From: Myxococcota bacterium
Lineage (GTDB): Bacteria; Myxococcota_A; Polyangia; JAAYKL01
Direction: 5' to 3'
Assembly (NCBI GenBank): GCA_028278265.1
Contig: JANQET010000036.1
Span: forward strand, 1-55,496
DNA length: 55,496 bases
Below are positions 54,111 to 55,496 of this stretch, in pieces. A program made the translations under genes and the position numbers. Positions within the stretch are counted from its first letter, which is position 1. Each line of letters opens with the position of its first letter. A model generated the notes under the pieces. The model saw nothing but the letters and a program-made list of their open reading frames with translations. It did not search any database and was not told where the DNA came from.

Positions 54111-55496
54111 CTACCTGACTCCTGCGATTCCAGATTTCTTATCTGTGTCACTTTTGCTAAGTATATATCGAAGTGCACGTCGAAGCTCGTCCTTGGAGAA
54201 ATAGTTTTCCAATTTGCCGAATTTCCGATGTCGCTTCCGCCTGAAGAAGAACTCCCATTGTGTCTCGGTTTTTGAGTTGTAATCGATGCCATGGCATTTT
54301 CGACACCCTTTGTTGACCACCTGCGCGCCACTCCACTTTCCAGTCACGCTGTACCACTGCTGCTGGGGCTTGAGCTTGGGTTGGGAGCTCGGACGCTCTG
54401 CCGGGGGATCAGCCGCCGGGGTTGTCGGTTTTTCGGCCGGTCGATCGACCGGCTCGGGTTTGGGATTTGGTTTTTGTTTGGGCTCAGAGACTCGCGGGGG
54501 TGGGTCGTCCGGCTTTGGCGGTGTTTCGACCGGTTCCTCCCGCGGTGTTTCTCCGACGGGTTGGAGGGGCTCGTCGGGAACGGCTGCTACAGGGCTCTGG
54601 CTCCTACCGGCACCTCCCATCCCACGTCGCCGACGCTTGAAGTTCGGTCGGTAAGACGATCTCCGGGAAGTGGTCTGCGATTGTACCTCTTCCACGTCCG
54701 AATTGTCTTCCTCTGACTCGTTGTTGCGCTCAACCGGAGGAGTCTCATCCGACCGCCGATCCGCGACCTCACCTCCACTGCCGCCGGTCACCCCGGCCGC
54801 CGACGCCACCGCGGTCGAACGCACCAGCACCGCATCGATGCGATGGGACTCATTGTCTTTGCTGCGAATCGTCGCTTCGTACGGTTCGTAGCCGTCCTTG
54901 GTCACCTCCACCGTGTGCATCTTTCCCGGCTCGACGAACACCCGCAACCCGGACACCGCGGTCGTGCCCACGTGCTTGCCGTCGATGCGGACGTTGGCAT
55001 TGGGCGGAGTGGACACGGTCACCAGATTGTACTTCTCCTCGGTGAGGGATTCCTCCTGCATCAGGGTGTACAGCACGCCCACCACCCCGGCAACGATCAC
55101 CACGGCGGCAATGGCGAGCAGGATCGGTTTGAATCCCTTGGATCGGGAATGGGTGTCGAACGCCGGCATTCGGGCCTGTCCCGAGACCTCGTGAACACCG
55201 GGAATTTGCGCCGGACCGTTGATGCTGGGCATCGATCCGGGTTGTCCGTGAGCCGGAATACCGCTGGGATGGGAGCCGGACATGGAGGCCGAGACCGAGC
55301 CCGGAGTGCCTTGTTGCATCCCACTGCTCGATTGCATATGGCTGCTCGACTGCATATGGGAAACCGAGGACTCCATCCCGGGGTAAATGCTCGGCAGCAC
55401 GCTGGGAGAGGTAAAGGTCCCTTCCGGCGGAAAAGAGGTCAGGCCCGACGATGTGCCCGAGCCGGTTCCGTGCATATGAACGACGCTCGACTGACT
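54111..55496 (-). CDS. C-terminal part of a PEGA-domain membrane protein (probably a Ser/Thr kinase), with CxxCH motif (partial)
   Basis: The frame is open to the right edge (the ATG at 55475 is internal), so the 5' part lies outside the window. The visible part, numbered from that ATG, is a Ser/Gly/His/Pro-rich linker, a TM helix at about 115-138 (P-I-L-L-A-I-A-A-V-V-I), a PEGA-type domain (about 146-200, P-P-N-A-N-V-R-I-D-G), a long Pro/Glu/Lys-rich tract, and a C-terminal ~75-residue segment with G-C-R-K-C-H-G (Cys391, Cys394, His395). The TM/PEGA/Pro-rich layout is common downstream of a Ser/Thr kinase domain in these bacteria; here the kinase is not seen. The CxxCH suggests a haem c site outside the membrane. 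Confidence 0.75.
   Translation of the reverse strand, partial: SQSSVVHMHGTGSGTSSGLTSFPPEGTFTSPSVLPSIYPGMESSVSHMQSSSHMQSSSGMQQGTPGSVSASMSGSHPSGIPAHGQPGSMPSINGPAQIPGVHEVSGQARMPAFDTHSRSKGFKPILLAIAAVVIVAGVVGVLYTLMQEESLTEEKYNLVTVSTPPNANVRIDGKHVGTTAVSGLRVFVEPGKMHTVEVTKDGYEPYEATIRSKDNESHRIDAVLVRSTAVASAAGVTGGSGGEVADRRSDETPPVERNNESEEDNSDVEEVQSQTTSRRSSYRPNFKRRRRGMGGAGRSQSPVAAVPDEPLQPVGETPREEPVETPPKPDDPPPRVSEPKQKPNPKPEPVDRPAEKPTTPAADPPAERPSSQPKLKPQQQWYSVTGKWSGAQVVNKGCRKCHGIDYNSKTETQWEFFFRRKRHRKFGKLENYFSKDELRRALRYILSKSDTDKKSGIAGVR

Overview
The window reads as chromosomal DNA of a Gram-negative bacterium, most likely an uncultured deltaproteobacterium in the broad sense (Myxococcota/Desulfobacterota-like). 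This is inferred from many lipoproteins carrying long Asp-Ser/Asp-Thr linkers, IgGFc-binding-like, BspA-like and beta-helix surface proteins, a PEGA-domain protein resembling the tail of a Ser/Thr kinase, an ECF sigma/VIT-VWA cluster, an outer-membrane barrel protein and selenocysteine use. No rRNA, tRNA, CRISPR array, phage or insertion sequence was recognised.

Layout. 1-4.3 kb: the 3' end of an unidentified gene, the decayed 3' end of a SpoIIE-type phosphatase gene, and a full-length propeller/Y_Y_Y/SpoIIE sensor phosphatase. 4.3-9.2 kb: a GNAT acetyltransferase with a thioredoxin-like tail, an S33-type hydrolase lipoprotein and a secreted subtilisin with an Asp-Ser tail. 9.3-13.3 kb: an apparent operon of ECF sigma factor, anti-sigma factor with a dockerin-like tail, cohesin-like lipoprotein and VIT/VWA lipoprotein. 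13.3-17.8 kb: BspA-like and IgGFc-binding-like lipoproteins, a tiny Cys-rich lipoprotein and a start-less Cys-rich gene fragment. 18-21 kb: a TldD/PmbA pair in which TldD carries a Tat lipoprotein signal. 21-30.4 kb: a PhzF-like enzyme, then envelope lipoproteins including a thioredoxin-fold protein, a beta-helix protein, a beta-propeller protein and a rhodanese. 30.5-34.2 kb: small secreted or anchored proteins, TIGR04076-like, DUF362-like, OsmC-like and TPR proteins. 34-38.8 kb: a NarL/DesK-type two-component pair, an isoprenylcysteine-methyltransferase-like membrane protein and small genes. 39-55.5 kb: Cys-rich and FG-GAP lipoproteins, a PLP decarboxylase, a 2604-residue TPR protein, an outer-membrane barrel protein and the PEGA protein running off the edge.

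The most striking result is two genes interrupted by an in-frame TGA exactly where an active-site cysteine is expected. At 24184 a lipoprotein thioredoxin-like domain reads U-P-N-C. At 33203 an OsmC/Ohr-like protein has TGA at the first catalytic cysteine while the second (Cys-Pro) is kept. In both, the same frame continues as convincing protein of the same fold, and a hairpin follows the TGA as in bacterial SECIS elements. I interpret both as selenoproteins that a standard gene finder would split in two. The selenocysteine machinery (selA, selB, selC, selD) is not in this window, so its presence elsewhere in the genome is a prediction.

Much of the region encodes an exported surface layer: about a dozen lipoproteins, several built as lipobox, acidic linker, then a recognition or enzyme module. 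The regulatory genes (SpoIIE sensor, ECF/anti-sigma, two-component pair, PEGA protein) are those expected to sense the envelope.
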